A stretch of 64,000 nucleotides of DNA, taken from contig NZ_JAUSQU010000001.1 of the NCBI RefSeq assembly GCF_030811455.1, positions 9,858,001 through 9,922,000 on the forward strand, in the 5' to 3' direction. The position numbers were made by a program, and so were the translations under genes. The stretch comes from Streptosporangium lutulentum (lineage in GTDB: Bacteria; Actinomycetota; Actinomycetes; Streptosporangiales; Streptosporangiaceae). Shown here in pieces: positions 50,748 to 59,042 of this stretch (position 1 is the first letter of the stretch; every line of letters begins with the position of its first letter). The notes below the pieces were generated by a model, which did not search any database, had not been told where the DNA came from, and was given only the letters and a program-made list of their open reading frames with translations.

Positions 50748-52153
50748 CCGATCTTCCCCCCGGTTGGACATCTGTACGGTTGGGCGAAGTTTCTTTGTCG
50801 GTTGAGAAGATTGAGCCAAAGGAACTTGGTCGGCCGAACTTTCGCTACGTTGATATTGGCTCAATAGACGGAGGTAGGCAGCTTATCGCTAATGTCGAAT
50901 CTGTGGCGGTCGAAGATGCACCGTCACGGGCTCGTCAGTTGATCAAGTCTGGCGATACTGTCTTTTCTACGGTGCGCCCATATTTAAAAAAAATCGGATA
51001 CGTATCTGATGAACTTGACGGAGAAATTGCTTCTACTGGATTTTGCGTGCTGCGGCCGGACTCGTGTTTGAACTCACGCTACTTGTTTCATTTGAGCTAC
51101 AGCAGTGGTTTTCTCGATCAAGTGCTTCCCAAGCAGCGGGGGGTCAGCTATCCGGCGGTAAGACCAGTCGACGTTTTTGATGTGGAGATCCCTCTTCCGC
51201 CGCTTGCCGAACAGGGGCGTATTGTTGTCGCTCTCGAAGGGGATCTTTCTCGTCTCGATTTTGGAATAGAAGCAGTTAAAAAATCCAGAGAGCGCCTACG
51301 GTTGTGGACCAATGCTTTGCTGTCTCAAGCGCTACAGGGTTCCTACCACGAGGCCGATGAACTCCCCTCTGGCTGGGAGTGGAGCACGGTTGGTGATTTG
51401 GCTGACGTTGGCACGGGAATGACGCCTCTGCGGTCTCGTCAAGATTATTACGCCGACGGAATTATCCCATGGGTGACAAGTGCCCTCGTCAACAAACCTT
51501 TTATTGGCGAGGTTCAGCAGTATGTTACGGAAAAGGCAATCGAGGAGACTTCGCTCAAAATCTGGCCGAAGGGAACGCTCGTCGTTGCGATGTACGGTGA
51601 GGGGAAAACGCGCGGACGATCTTCGGAGCTGCTCATAGATGCGACTATGAATCAAGCGTGCGCCGCGATTGTTTTGAAATCCCACTACGAAAACCGTCGA
51701 CCATGGGTCAAGCTGGCGCTTGAGGCCAACTACTCTAGAATGCGCCGCCTTGCCTCTGGGGGGGTGCAGCCAAATCTTAATTTGAGTCTTGTGCGCAGTA
51801 TTCGAATTCCGTTGCCGCCGCCGGCGGAGCAAGGCCGCATCCTGCAAGATGTCAACGAGGCTCGGTCGCGCCAGGCCAGATTGAATCAAGCGCTTGTATT
51901 GGCGGAGATCCGGGGGGCAAAGCTTCGCGATTCTTTGTTGAGAGATGCATTTGCCGGGCGGCTGCTCCCACAAGACCCGACTGACGAACCTGTTTCCGAG
52001 CTGTTGGCCCAAATCAAAGCTGAACAAACCTCGCAAGCAAAGCCTAAGCGCACACGCCGTACCACCCCCAAAGAATCGCCGAGCGCGACTCGTACCGAAT
52101 GGCCCGACGCAGGCCGTACCCCCGTGAACTACGAGCAAGAGGAACTGCTGTGA
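50744..52153 (+). CDS. hsdS: Type I restriction-modification specificity subunit
   Basis: A 469-residue S subunit with two target-recognition domains (about residues 1-170 and 205-390), each followed by a conserved helix: PPLAEQGRIVVALEGDLSRL and PPPAEQGRILQDVNEARSRQ. The second TRD starts LPSGWEWSTVGDLADVGTG. It sets the DNA sequence recognised by the complex. Base composition is clearly lower in GC than in hsdR and hsdM, with many A/T third positions, typical of TRD exchange by transfer. The GTG start overlaps the hsdR stop. A Lys/Thr-rich tail ends it. Confidence 0.93.
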   Translation: MTDLPPGWTSVRLGEVSLSVEKIEPKELGRPNFRYVDIGSIDGGRQLIANVESVAVEDAPSRARQLIKSGDTVFSTVRPYLKKIGYVSDELDGEIASTGFCVLRPDSCLNSRYLFHLSYSSGFLDQVLPKQRGVSYPAVRPVDVFDVEIPLPPLAEQGRIVVALEGDLSRLDFGIEAVKKSRERLRLWTNALLSQALQGSYHEADELPSGWEWSTVGDLADVGTGMTPLRSRQDYYADGIIPWVTSALVNKPFIGEVQQYVTEKAIEETSLKIWPKGTLVVAMYGEGKTRGRSSELLIDATMNQACAAIVLKSHYENRRPWVKLALEANYSRMRRLASGGVQPNLNLSLVRSIRIPLPPPAEQGRILQDVNEARSRQARLNQALVLAEIRGAKLRDSLLRDAFAGRLLPQDPTDEPVSELLAQIKAEQTSQAKPKRTRRTTPKESPSATRTEWPDAGRTPVNYEQEELL

Positions 52154-53727
52154 CGACGACCCTGCCCGACAACGACGAAGCCGAGCGGGTGGCAGAGGCG
52201 ACCCGACATGCGGAGGCGCGGCGGCTCGCGGACAAGATGTGGAGCTACTGCGATGTGCTTCGCGACTCGGGTGTGTCGGCGATCGACTACGTCGAGCAGT
52301 TGACCTACCTGCTCTTCCTCAAGATGGCCGATGAGCGAGCCAAGCTCCCGGAGAGTCTCGGTGGCGGACAGATCCTGCCCGAGGGGATCAGCTGGGAGAC
52401 GCTGAAGAAGCAGAGCGGTGACGATCTAGAGAAGGCGTACAGGGGTGCGCTCACCGAACTGGGCAAGGAGAAGGGCATCCTTGGGGTCGTCTTCCGCAAG
52501 GCACAGAACAGGGTGCAGGAGCCCGCGCTACTCAAGAAGCTAATCGTTGACCTCATGGACAACGAGACCTGGGGACGGCGCGGCACCGACGTCCAAGGCG
52601 ACGCCTACGAGCAACTCCTTGCCCGCAGCGCCACCGACGTCAAGTCCGGCGCCGGGCAGTACTTCACCCCGCGCCCCCTCATCAACGCGATCGTCGACTG
52701 CGCGCAGCCCACCCCCGGGGACACGATCATCGACCCGGCCTGCGGCACCGGCGGTTTCCTGCTGGCCGCCAACGACTACATTCGCAGGCATCACACTGAG
52801 CTGACGCCCGGCCAGCGGCACCGTATGACACACGGAGAGGCGTTCCTGGGAACCGAGCTTGTGGACGGTACGGCGCGGCTCGCCGCGATGAACATGCTGT
52901 TGCACGGCATGTGCCAGGCGGATGGCGAGTCGCCCATCAAGATCGAGGACGCGCTCGCTGGCTATCCCTCCGTCCGCGCCTCCCTGGTGCTCGCCAACCC
53001 GCCGTTTGGCAAGAAGTCCGCGATCACTGTCGTCGGCATGGACGGCAAGGCGACCCGGGACGACATCTCCTATGACCGGCAGGATTTCTGGGAGACCACC
53101 ACCAACAAGCAGCTCAACTTCGTCCAGCACATCGCCCGGCTGATGGAGATCCCTGGCCGGGCCGCAGTGGTCCTCCCCGACAACGTGCTCTTTGAGGGCG
53201 GCGCGGGGGAGGGGATCCGCCGCGTGCTCCTCAAGGAATATGACGTCCACACCCTGCTCCGGCTCCCCACCGGGATCTTCTACGCAGGCGGGGTCAAGGC
53301 GAACGTGCTCTTTTTCGACCGAAAACCGGCCAGTGAGGAGCCCTGGACGAGGAACCTCTGGGTGTACGACTTCCGTACTGGCCAGCACTTCACGCTCAAG
53401 CAGAACCCCCTCCGCCGCGAGCACCTGCAGGAGTTCGTCGACTCCTATCTGCCGGGCAGGTCGCCCGACGAGCGGGTGGAGACGGAACGGTTCCGGAAGT
53501 TCGGCTACGACGAGCTGGTCACGCGCGACAAGTGCAACCTGGACATCATCTGGCTCAAGGACCCGAGCCTGGAGGACGCCGACGCGCTCCAGCCGCCCGA
53601 GATCATCGCGCAGGAGATCGTCGATGACCTGGAGGCCGCGCTGAGCGAGTTCGCCGCCATCGCGGAGGCACTGCAGAACCGCGTGGCTTCACGGGATCAC
53701 GGAAGCACGTCGAGCGAAGATCTTTGA
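52150..53727 (+). CDS. hsdM: Type I restriction-modification DNA methyltransferase subunit
   Basis: A 525-residue N6-adenine methyltransferase. The HsdM_N helical domain covers about residues 20-150. SAM-binding motif I reads IIDPACGTGGFLLAA; catalytic motif IV is NPPFG. The C-terminal part includes ANVLFFDRK and VYDFRTGQHF. It methylates both host strands at the HsdS target. The GTG start overlaps the hsdS stop (GTGA). A bidirectional terminator separates it from the convergent VWA gene. Confidence 0.95.
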   Translation: MTTTLPDNDEAERVAEATRHAEARRLADKMWSYCDVLRDSGVSAIDYVEQLTYLLFLKMADERAKLPESLGGGQILPEGISWETLKKQSGDDLEKAYRGALTELGKEKGILGVVFRKAQNRVQEPALLKKLIVDLMDNETWGRRGTDVQGDAYEQLLARSATDVKSGAGQYFTPRPLINAIVDCAQPTPGDTIIDPACGTGGFLLAANDYIRRHHTELTPGQRHRMTHGEAFLGTELVDGTARLAAMNMLLHGMCQADGESPIKIEDALAGYPSVRASLVLANPPFGKKSAITVVGMDGKATRDDISYDRQDFWETTTNKQLNFVQHIARLMEIPGRAAVVLPDNVLFEGGAGEGIRRVLLKEYDVHTLLRLPTGIFYAGGVKANVLFFDRKPASEEPWTRNLWVYDFRTGQHFTLKQNPLRREHLQEFVDSYLPGRSPDERVETERFRKFGYDELVTRDKCNLDIIWLKDPSLEDADALQPPEIIAQEIVDDLEAALSEFAAIAEALQNRVASRDHGSTSSEDL

Positions 53728-53765
53728 GCGGTGCGGACCGGCCCGCGGCGGCTGGTCCGTACCGC
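53728..53765. terminator. Bidirectional terminator between hsdM and the VWA gene
   Basis: 12-bp stem GCGGTGCGGACC / GGTCCGTACCGC with one G-T pair and a 14-nt GC-rich loop, lying in the 46-bp gap between two convergent stops. Confidence 0.65.
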
Positions 53766-53773
53766 CGGGATCG

Positions 53774-55144
53774 TCAGGCGAGTTCCTCGATGAAGGCCGC
53801 CAGCTGGGCGACGTTCCGGCATTCGTGCATCGGGACGATCCCGCCGTAGGCGGTCGCCAGTGAGTCGCCGGTGTCCCACTGGGCGGTCGGTTCCGGGTTC
53901 AGCCAGTAGGCGTGCCGGGCGCCGACGCTCAGGCGCCTCAGCGTCTCCAGCGCGGGCGGCTGGTAGTTGGACCGGGCGTCGCCCAGGATCAGCAGCGACG
54001 TCTTGGGCCCGATGGCGTCGCCGTACCGCTCGGCGAACTCCTCCAGCGCGTGGCCGTAGTTGGTGCGGCCGAACCGCACCATGTCGGCCTCCTGGGTCAG
54101 CCTCGTCATCGCCTCCACCACGTCGGCGCCGGGGACGAAGAACCGGGTGATCTCATCCACGGTGTCCACGAACCCGAACGCCCGGACCTTGGTGAACTGC
54201 TCGCGCAGCGCGTAGGTCAGCAGCAGCGTGAAGTGGGCGAAGGAGGCGACGGAGTCGCTGGTGTCACAGAGGACGACCAGCTCGGGCTTGTGCGGGCGGC
54301 GCGGCTTGTTGAAGGTGTTCAGCGGCACCCCGCCGCTGGACAGTGAGGCCCGTACGGTCCGGCGGAAGTCCAGGCGGCCGCGGTGGCCGAGCCGGTGCTT
54401 GACGGTCAGCCGGGCGGCCAGGCGGCGGGCGAGCGGGTGGACCCCCCTGCGGAGCCTGGCCAGGTCGGCCTTGGTGATCCGCAGGAAGTCGAGCTGTTCC
54501 AGCGGCGGCCGTACGGCGGAGCGGGCGATCCGCTCGATCCCGGAGTCCTCGGCGATCCGGCGGCGCACGTCGGTGGAGACGGCGTCCTCGAACCGCCTGG
54601 TGTTCTCGTTGATCCGCTGCCGGGCGACCTTCTCGGCCAGCCCGCCGCGTTCCTGGCCGGTCAGGACCTCGGCGAGCAGCCGTGCCATGAGCGTCTCGGG
54701 GGAGAGCGCCCGCATCACCGAGTAGGAGAACCAGTTCTGCCTGCCGGGGCCCGCGGGCTGGCGGCCGAAGCGCTCCACCATCGCCCGGGCGAACTCGTTC
54801 ATCCCCTCTGCGCCCAGCAACAGCTGGGCCAGCCGGTCCCGCAGCTCGGGAAGCGGGGCGGCTTCCAGATCCAGGTCGGGGGCGTGCGAGCCGCCTTCCT
54901 GGCGGGGGTCGTACAGGCCGCTGGTCGAGGCGGGGAACCACAGGTCGAAGAGCACGTCGAAGCCCGGCCGGTGCGAAGGCCGCTTGACCAGGGTCGAGGC
55001 ATAGGCGGCGCGCAGCGAGTCCCGCTCGCTCAGGTCGATCACCTGCAGGGCCCTGGCGGCGTCCAGCCCCTCGGCCAGCGACACCGGCAGCCCGGCCTCG
55101 CGCAACGCGTGCACGAAGCCGATATGACGGTCGAGCAGGCTCAT
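53774..55144 (-). CDS. VWA-domain protein, CoxE-like, partner of MoxR ATPase
   Basis: A 456-residue protein. The N-terminal half is helical; the C-terminal half has a von Willebrand A domain with MIDAS motif DTSDSVASF, then a Thr (FGRTNYGHAL) and Asp (LILGDARSNY). CoxE-like VWA proteins act with MoxR ATPases as metal-insertion or assembly chaperones. ATG 55144 gives the usual N-terminus (MSLLDRHIGFVHALREAGLP). The upstream ribosome-binding site is weak. The moxR gene lies upstream, separated by an inserted TnpB element, so co-expression may be reduced. Confidence 0.9.
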   Translation of the reverse strand: MSLLDRHIGFVHALREAGLPVSLAEGLDAARALQVIDLSERDSLRAAYASTLVKRPSHRPGFDVLFDLWFPASTSGLYDPRQEGGSHAPDLDLEAAPLPELRDRLAQLLLGAEGMNEFARAMVERFGRQPAGPGRQNWFSYSVMRALSPETLMARLLAEVLTGQERGGLAEKVARQRINENTRRFEDAVSTDVRRRIAEDSGIERIARSAVRPPLEQLDFLRITKADLARLRRGVHPLARRLAARLTVKHRLGHRGRLDFRRTVRASLSSGGVPLNTFNKPRRPHKPELVVLCDTSDSVASFAHFTLLLTYALREQFTKVRAFGFVDTVDEITRFFVPGADVVEAMTRLTQEADMVRFGRTNYGHALEEFAERYGDAIGPKTSLLILGDARSNYQPPALETLRRLSVGARHAYWLNPEPTAQWDTGDSLATAYGGIVPMHECRNVAQLAAFIEELA

Positions 55145-55157
55145 GTCCCGGCCCCCG

Positions 55158-55198
55158 CGCCGCTCGCACATCCGGTCCCGCCGCTCGCACATCCGCTC
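55158..55198. repeat. Tandem 20-bp direct repeat upstream of the VWA gene
   Basis: CGCTCGCACATCCG occurs twice, about 21 bp apart. It lies just before the VWA start on the minus strand and could be a spacer expansion. Confidence 0.6.
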
Positions 55199-55215
55199 TC
55201 GCGGTTGGTCTGGAC

Positions 55216-55260
55216 GTTGAAAGATCCATTCTTGCGTCCGATCCGGCCGTTGAAAGATCC
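55216..55260. repeat. GTTGAAAGATCC direct repeat between MoxR and VWA genes
   Basis: GTTGAAAGATCC at 55216-55227 and 55249-55260, 33 bp apart, with CCG(A/G)CC-type flanks also partly repeated. The function is unknown; regulator binding sites are possible. Confidence 0.55.
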
Positions 55261-55398
55261 GGTCACGCGCCTGGCCCGGCCGTTCACCGAGTACTTACAG
55301 CGTGGAGGCCCCGTCCTTCAGGGCGGGAAGGAAATGCGAAACGGTCACACACGGTGGTCCCCCGGTTTTTGTCGGTGAGATTCGGTAAGTTGCTCGGC

Positions 55399-56592
55399 GT
55401 GTCGCGCTACCGGCTGCAGCCCTCGCCCGCCCAGGAGGCGGCGCTGCTGGAGCACTGCGGACATGCCCGATATGTGTGGAACCTGGCCGTGGAACAGCAC
55501 GCCCACTGGCAGCGTGGGCGGGCGTCGGCGCCGGGGTTTGCCGAGCAGTGCCGTCAGCTCACCGAGGCGCGCGCCGCCTGCGCGTGGCTGGCCGCCGGAT
55601 CGGTCATTGTTCAGCAGCAGGCGCTGAAGGATTTTCACCAGGCGATGGCGAACTTCTTCGGCCAGACCCACCAGCGGCCGACCTGGCGCCGGCGCGGCCG
55701 ACGCGAAGGTTTCCGGATCGTCGCGGTCAAGGCGAGCGAGGTGCGCCGCGTCTCGCGCAAGGTGGGCGAGGTGCGCATCCCCAAGGTGGGGTGGGTGCGG
55801 TTTCGCTGGTCGCGCCCCATGCAGCAGGCCAAATCCTTCCGGGTGAGTCGGGATGCGGCGGGGCGTTGGCATGTGGCGTTCGCCGTCATCCCCCAGCCGG
55901 TCCCCGGACCGGGCACCGGTGCGGCCGTTGGCGTTGACCGAGGCGTCACCGTCTCGGCCGCTCTGTCGACCGGTGAACTGCTGAGCGTGCCACCCCTGAG
56001 CGAGGCGGAGAAGAAGCGGCTGGTGCGGCTGCAGCGCACCCTGGCCCGAGCCCAGCGCGGATCGAAGCGGCGCGGCAAGGTCAAGGCGGCGATCGCCCGG
56101 TTGAAGGCGCGCGAGGGTGATCGGCGCAGGGACTGGGTGGAGAAGACCAGCACCGATCTGGCCCGCCGCTTCGATGTGATCACGTTCGAAGACCTGAAGA
56201 TCTCGAACATGACCCGGTCGGCGAAGGGCACCCTTGAGGCGCCGGGCACGAATGTTCGTCAGAAGGCGGGGTTGAATCAGGGCATTCTCGCAGGCGGCTG
56301 GGGCCGGTTGGTGACCCGGACGGGGCACAAGGCTCCGGGCCGGGTGCAGTTGATTGATCCGCGGTATACGTCGCAGACCTGTAACGTTTGCAAGCACATC
56401 GCCAGGGAGAGTCGCAAGAGCCAAGCTCTCTTCCTGTGCGTGGCCTGCGGGCATCGGGATCACGCCGACGTGAACGCGGCGAAGAACCTTCGAGATACCG
56501 CCGCGGGGCATGCGGTGGCTGCGCGGGGAGGCCTGCCGCCTGGCGGGCCGGTGAACCGCGAACCTCAACGCGACCTCCTCCTGGTGGGGTAG
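55399..56592 (+). CDS. tnpB: TnpB RNA-guided nuclease of an IS605-type element
   Basis: A 397-residue TnpB. The N-terminal helix-turn-helix/WED part begins SRYRLQPSPAQEAALLEHCG. RuvC catalytic residues are all present: D180 (VGVDRGVT), E264 (ITFEDLKI) and D357 (DHADVNAAKN). The zinc ribbon is CNVCKH...CVACGH. It should be an active nuclease guided by an omega RNA from its own 3' end. GTG 55399 matches the common start (SRYRL); in-frame GTGs at 55354 and 55375 are alternatives. No frame damage is visible. Confidence 0.9.
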   Translation: MSRYRLQPSPAQEAALLEHCGHARYVWNLAVEQHAHWQRGRASAPGFAEQCRQLTEARAACAWLAAGSVIVQQQALKDFHQAMANFFGQTHQRPTWRRRGRREGFRIVAVKASEVRRVSRKVGEVRIPKVGWVRFRWSRPMQQAKSFRVSRDAAGRWHVAFAVIPQPVPGPGTGAAVGVDRGVTVSAALSTGELLSVPPLSEAEKKRLVRLQRTLARAQRGSKRRGKVKAAIARLKAREGDRRRDWVEKTSTDLARRFDVITFEDLKISNMTRSAKGTLEAPGTNVRQKAGLNQGILAGGWGRLVTRTGHKAPGRVQLIDPRYTSQTCNVCKHIARESRKSQALFLCVACGHRDHADVNAAKNLRDTAAGHAVAARGGLPPGGPVNREPQRDLLLVG

Positions 56593-56636
56593 TTGCCGTT
56601 GGAATCCTCTGCCCTTCAGGCAGGGGAGGATGTCAA
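56450..56636 (+). ncRNA. Probable omega RNA at the 3' end of tnpB
   Basis: By analogy with characterised TnpB systems, the guide scaffold overlaps the tnpB 3' end and runs to the right end of the element, closing with the hairpin at about 56604-56629. The guide would be the text after 56636, which is the reverse complement of the end of moxR. Extent of the 5' side is a guess. Confidence 0.4.
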
Positions 56637-57484
56637 AGGGCCAGCTCCTTGCGCGCCCGGGTCTGGTCGGAGGCGTGCTTGAGCACCACTCCGAGGGTGG
56701 CGCCGATCGTCGCCTCGTCCAGCTCGGTCCGTCCCAGGGCGAGCAGGGTGTTGGCCCAGTCGATCGTCTCGGCGATCGAGGGCGACTTCTTCAGCTCCAG
56801 GGTGCGCATCGTGGCGACCGTACGCGCCAGTTGCTCGGCCAGGCCCGCCTCGATCGCGGGCACCTGGGCCAGCACGATGTCGCGCTCGCGCTCCGGGGTC
56901 GGGTACTCCAGGTGCAGGTAGAGGCAGCGCCGCTTGAGCGCCTCGGAGAGCTCGCGGGTGGCGTTCGAGGTGAGCACCACGTACGGCCTGCGCACGGCGG
57001 AGATCGTGCCGAGTTCGGGGATCGTGACCTGGTAGTCGGAGAGGATCTCCAGCAGCAGTCCCTCCACCTCGACGTCGGCCTTGTCGATCTCGTCGATCAG
57101 CAGGACCGTCGGGGTCTCGGAGCGGATCGCCCGCAGCAGGGGCCGCTCCAGCAGGAACTCCTCGGTGAAGATGTCATCGTGGGTGGCGTCCCAGTCCTGG
57201 TCCGATCCGGCCTGGATGCGCAGGAGCTGCTTTTTGTAGTTCCACTCGTACAGCGCCCTGGCCTCGTCCAGGCCCTCGTAACACTGCAGCCGGACGAGCT
57301 GGGCCCCGGTGGCGGTCGCCACGGCCTTGGCGAGCTGGGTCTTTCCCACCCCGGCCGGACCCTCGGTGAGCAGCGGCTTGCCGAGCGTTCCGGCGAGGAA
57401 GACCGAGGTCGCGATGGAGGCGTCGGAGAGGTAGTCGACGGCGCTGAGCCGATCCCGGACGTCGGCGGGCGAGGCGAACCACAT
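56633..57484 (-). CDS. MoxR-family AAA+ ATPase
   Basis: A 283-residue AAA+ protein. Walker A GPAGVGKT is at residues 42-49, Walker B VLLIDEIDKAD, sensor 1 VVLTSNATRELS, and the arginine-finger region RRCLYLHLEYP. MoxR ATPases and VWA proteins work together to activate or assemble metalloenzymes. The stop codon TGA lies at the junction with the TnpB element, whose right end reads GGATGTCAAAG; the original 3' end may have been replaced. The VWA partner gene lies beyond the element. Confidence 0.92.
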   Translation of the reverse strand: MWFASPADVRDRLSAVDYLSDASIATSVFLAGTLGKPLLTEGPAGVGKTQLAKAVATATGAQLVRLQCYEGLDEARALYEWNYKKQLLRIQAGSDQDWDATHDDIFTEEFLLERPLLRAIRSETPTVLLIDEIDKADVEVEGLLLEILSDYQVTIPELGTISAVRRPYVVLTSNATRELSEALKRRCLYLHLEYPTPERERDIVLAQVPAIEAGLAEQLARTVATMRTLELKKSPSIAETIDWANTLLALGRTELDEATIGATLGVVLKHASDQTRARKELAL

Positions 57485-57585
57485 GTGTGCTCCCAGTACA
57501 GGACCGAATGTTGTTCTAGCTTAACCGCTGATCGTCGGTGATTTCGAAGCCCTGCCCGATGTGCGCTATCCTTCGAGGGCTTCAA

Positions 57586-57659
57586 GCGCCGCTAGCTCAG
57601 TTGGTTAGAGCAGCTGACTCTTAATCAGCGGGTCCGGGGTTCGAGTCCCTGGCGGCGCA
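57586..57659 (+). tRNA. tRNA-Lys (anticodon CTT)
   Basis: Full cloverleaf: 7-bp acceptor GCGCCGC / GCGGCGC, D-loop AGCTCAGTTGGTTAGAGC, anticodon stem GCTGA / TCAGC with loop CTCTTAA, T-arm GGTTCGAGTCC. The discriminator is A and CCA is not encoded. A terminator follows. Confidence 0.97.
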
Positions 57660-57669
57660 CACCGCATCT

Positions 57670-57705
57670 GACCAGCGCATCCACGATTCCGTGGGTGCGC
57701 TGGTC
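57670..57705 (+). terminator. Terminator after tRNA-Lys
   Basis: 16-bp stem GACCAGCGCATCCACG / CGTGGGTGCGCTGGTC (one G-T pair) with ATTC loop, followed by GCGTTTC. Confidence 0.85.
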
Positions 57706-57787
57706 GCGTTTCAGAACGCCCCGGTTCCTGCCGCTTTCTGCCTGATCTTGGCTCTCAAAGCCCACGCTGTCGATGAGCTGGACCGCG

Positions 57788-58693
57788 TCAGTCCGCCAGT
57801 TGGGCGAGGGCCAGTGCGTGCGCCTGGTCGAGGGACTCGGCAGCGGCGCAAGGGACGTCCGGCTGCACACCGGTGCCCTCCCAGTTCGCGCCGGAGACGG
57901 GGTTGATGGCACGGCCGGTGGGGACGGTGGCTTCCAGGTGGGGGTGCACGGTCCAGCCCTTGCACGGGTGTGCGCCGCCGCGGGTGGGCTCGCCGACGAC
58001 AACGGCGCGCCCGAGCTGCTGCAGGTCGTAGGCCAGTTCCTCGGCGGCGGAGAAGGTGCTGTCACTGGACAGCACGTACAACGGTTTGCTGCCGCCGAAA
58101 CGCGCGCCGGGAACGTGCGGCAGGCTCCAGGACTGCTCGCTGCGCTCGCCGCGGCGCCAGTACATGGTGTTGAGGTGGGTGCGCTCGTCCAAAAGGTAAC
58201 TGCAGACGAAGGCGACGGTGTCCGGGTCGCCGCCCCGGTTGTTGCGGAGGTCCACGATCAGCGCTCGGGCGCGGGAGGCCAGGGTGAGCGCGGCGCTCAG
58301 TGGTTCGGCGGCCCACTCCAGCGGAAACAGCATCGGCGCCAGCTCCACCACGGCGACCCCTCCGTCGAGCAACTCCACCCGGGGCGCACCGCCCAGCGAG
58401 GTGTCGAAGTCCCGGCGGATGGAATCCAGGGTGGCCGCGCCCTGCTCGGGGGACACCGGGTCGGCGTGGTGCTTCAGTCTCAGGTGCTTGTCGTTGTTGA
58501 CGGACTGCAGGTCCGTGGTGACCAGACGGGCGAGCTCCTCGGCACCGTCGACGTCGTAGGCGCCCTCGGCGAGGCGTCGTTGGAGCAGGCCGGCAAGCTG
58601 CTCGGCTATCTCAGGGAAAACGTAGTGCTCGGTCAGCAGCCGAGCCGTCTCGTCAACGACAGGGGCAGGCCGGACGTTCGTCAGAGTCGTCAT
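57788..58693 (-). CDS. S41-family peptidase (IRBP/tail-specific protease type)
   Basis: A 301-residue protein with no signal peptide. The N-terminal helical region precedes the S41 core: ALIVDLRNNRGGDPDTVAFV, then YVLSSDSTFSAAEELAYDLQ with the nucleophile Ser in FSAAE, and EPTRGGAHP. This layout, without a PDZ domain, matches the retinoid-binding-protein-like group of S41 proteins. It probably cuts peptides or modifies small acyl substrates. It stands alone; the start ATG is at 58693. Confidence 0.87.
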   Translation of the reverse strand: MTTLTNVRPAPVVDETARLLTEHYVFPEIAEQLAGLLQRRLAEGAYDVDGAEELARLVTTDLQSVNNDKHLRLKHHADPVSPEQGAATLDSIRRDFDTSLGGAPRVELLDGGVAVVELAPMLFPLEWAAEPLSAALTLASRARALIVDLRNNRGGDPDTVAFVCSYLLDERTHLNTMYWRRGERSEQSWSLPHVPGARFGGSKPLYVLSSDSTFSAAEELAYDLQQLGRAVVVGEPTRGGAHPCKGWTVHPHLEATVPTGRAINPVSGANWEGTGVQPDVPCAAAESLDQAHALALAQLAD

Positions 58694-58958
58694 GGCGGAG
58701 AGTAGAGCACTGCCCTTACGACAGCGTCAAAGGCTTTGAACCGGCGTGCTTCCCTTCGTATTCGCCTTGCATCGCCCGGAACGCCGGCTTCCCAATGATC
58801 ATCCCAGGGCGGACGCGCCCCGGGGTCGCCTCCTTCGTCGAGCTTCACCCGGGGGAGGGTAGACGGGCCGGATTTTTTTAGGAAAAGCTCTGATCTAGAT
58901 CGCGAAACTGTCCCAGGTTCGCGGGGGCGAACCTCTGGTGTGCGGAGAGGTGTAGTCC

Positions 58959-59042
58959 ATGGATCTGTCCGGCAGGGTTGCCGTTGTCGCGGGTGGGGCC
59001 CGTGGCCTCGGGCGTGCGTACGTCGAGGCGATCACTTCGTGA
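58959..59042 (+). pseudogene. Vestigial short-chain dehydrogenase of 27 codons
   Basis: Begins with a good ribosome-binding site (GAGAGG, 8 nt) and the SDR cofactor motif (MDLSGRVAVVAGGARGLGRA, the TGxxxGxG region), then YVEAITS and a stop. The catalytic Tyr-Lys region and everything else are missing. The stop overlaps the amidohydrolase start (GTGA), which is the normal coupling of a full SDR gene. A large internal deletion that kept both ends explains this. It may now act only as a translation starter for the next gene. Confidence 0.75.

Larger units (their letters stand above)
55299..56636 (+). mobile_element. IS200/IS605-type element carrying tnpB only
   Basis: About 1.34 kb inserted between moxR and the VWA gene, in opposite orientation to both. 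The left side starts after TTAC (55295-55298), a known type of IS605 target, with hairpin CCCGTCCTTCAGGGCGGG at 55311-55328. The right end has the subterminal hairpin CCTCTGCC-CTTCA-GGCAGGGGAGG and ends GGATGTCAA, the usual form of these elements. No tnpA gene is present, so it moves only in trans. Exact ends are inferred. Confidence 0.75.

Noticed and set aside
55345-56568. Long minus-strand frame opposite tnpB
   Set aside because: Shadow frame; the plus-strand frame carries all RuvC and zinc-ribbon residues of TnpB.
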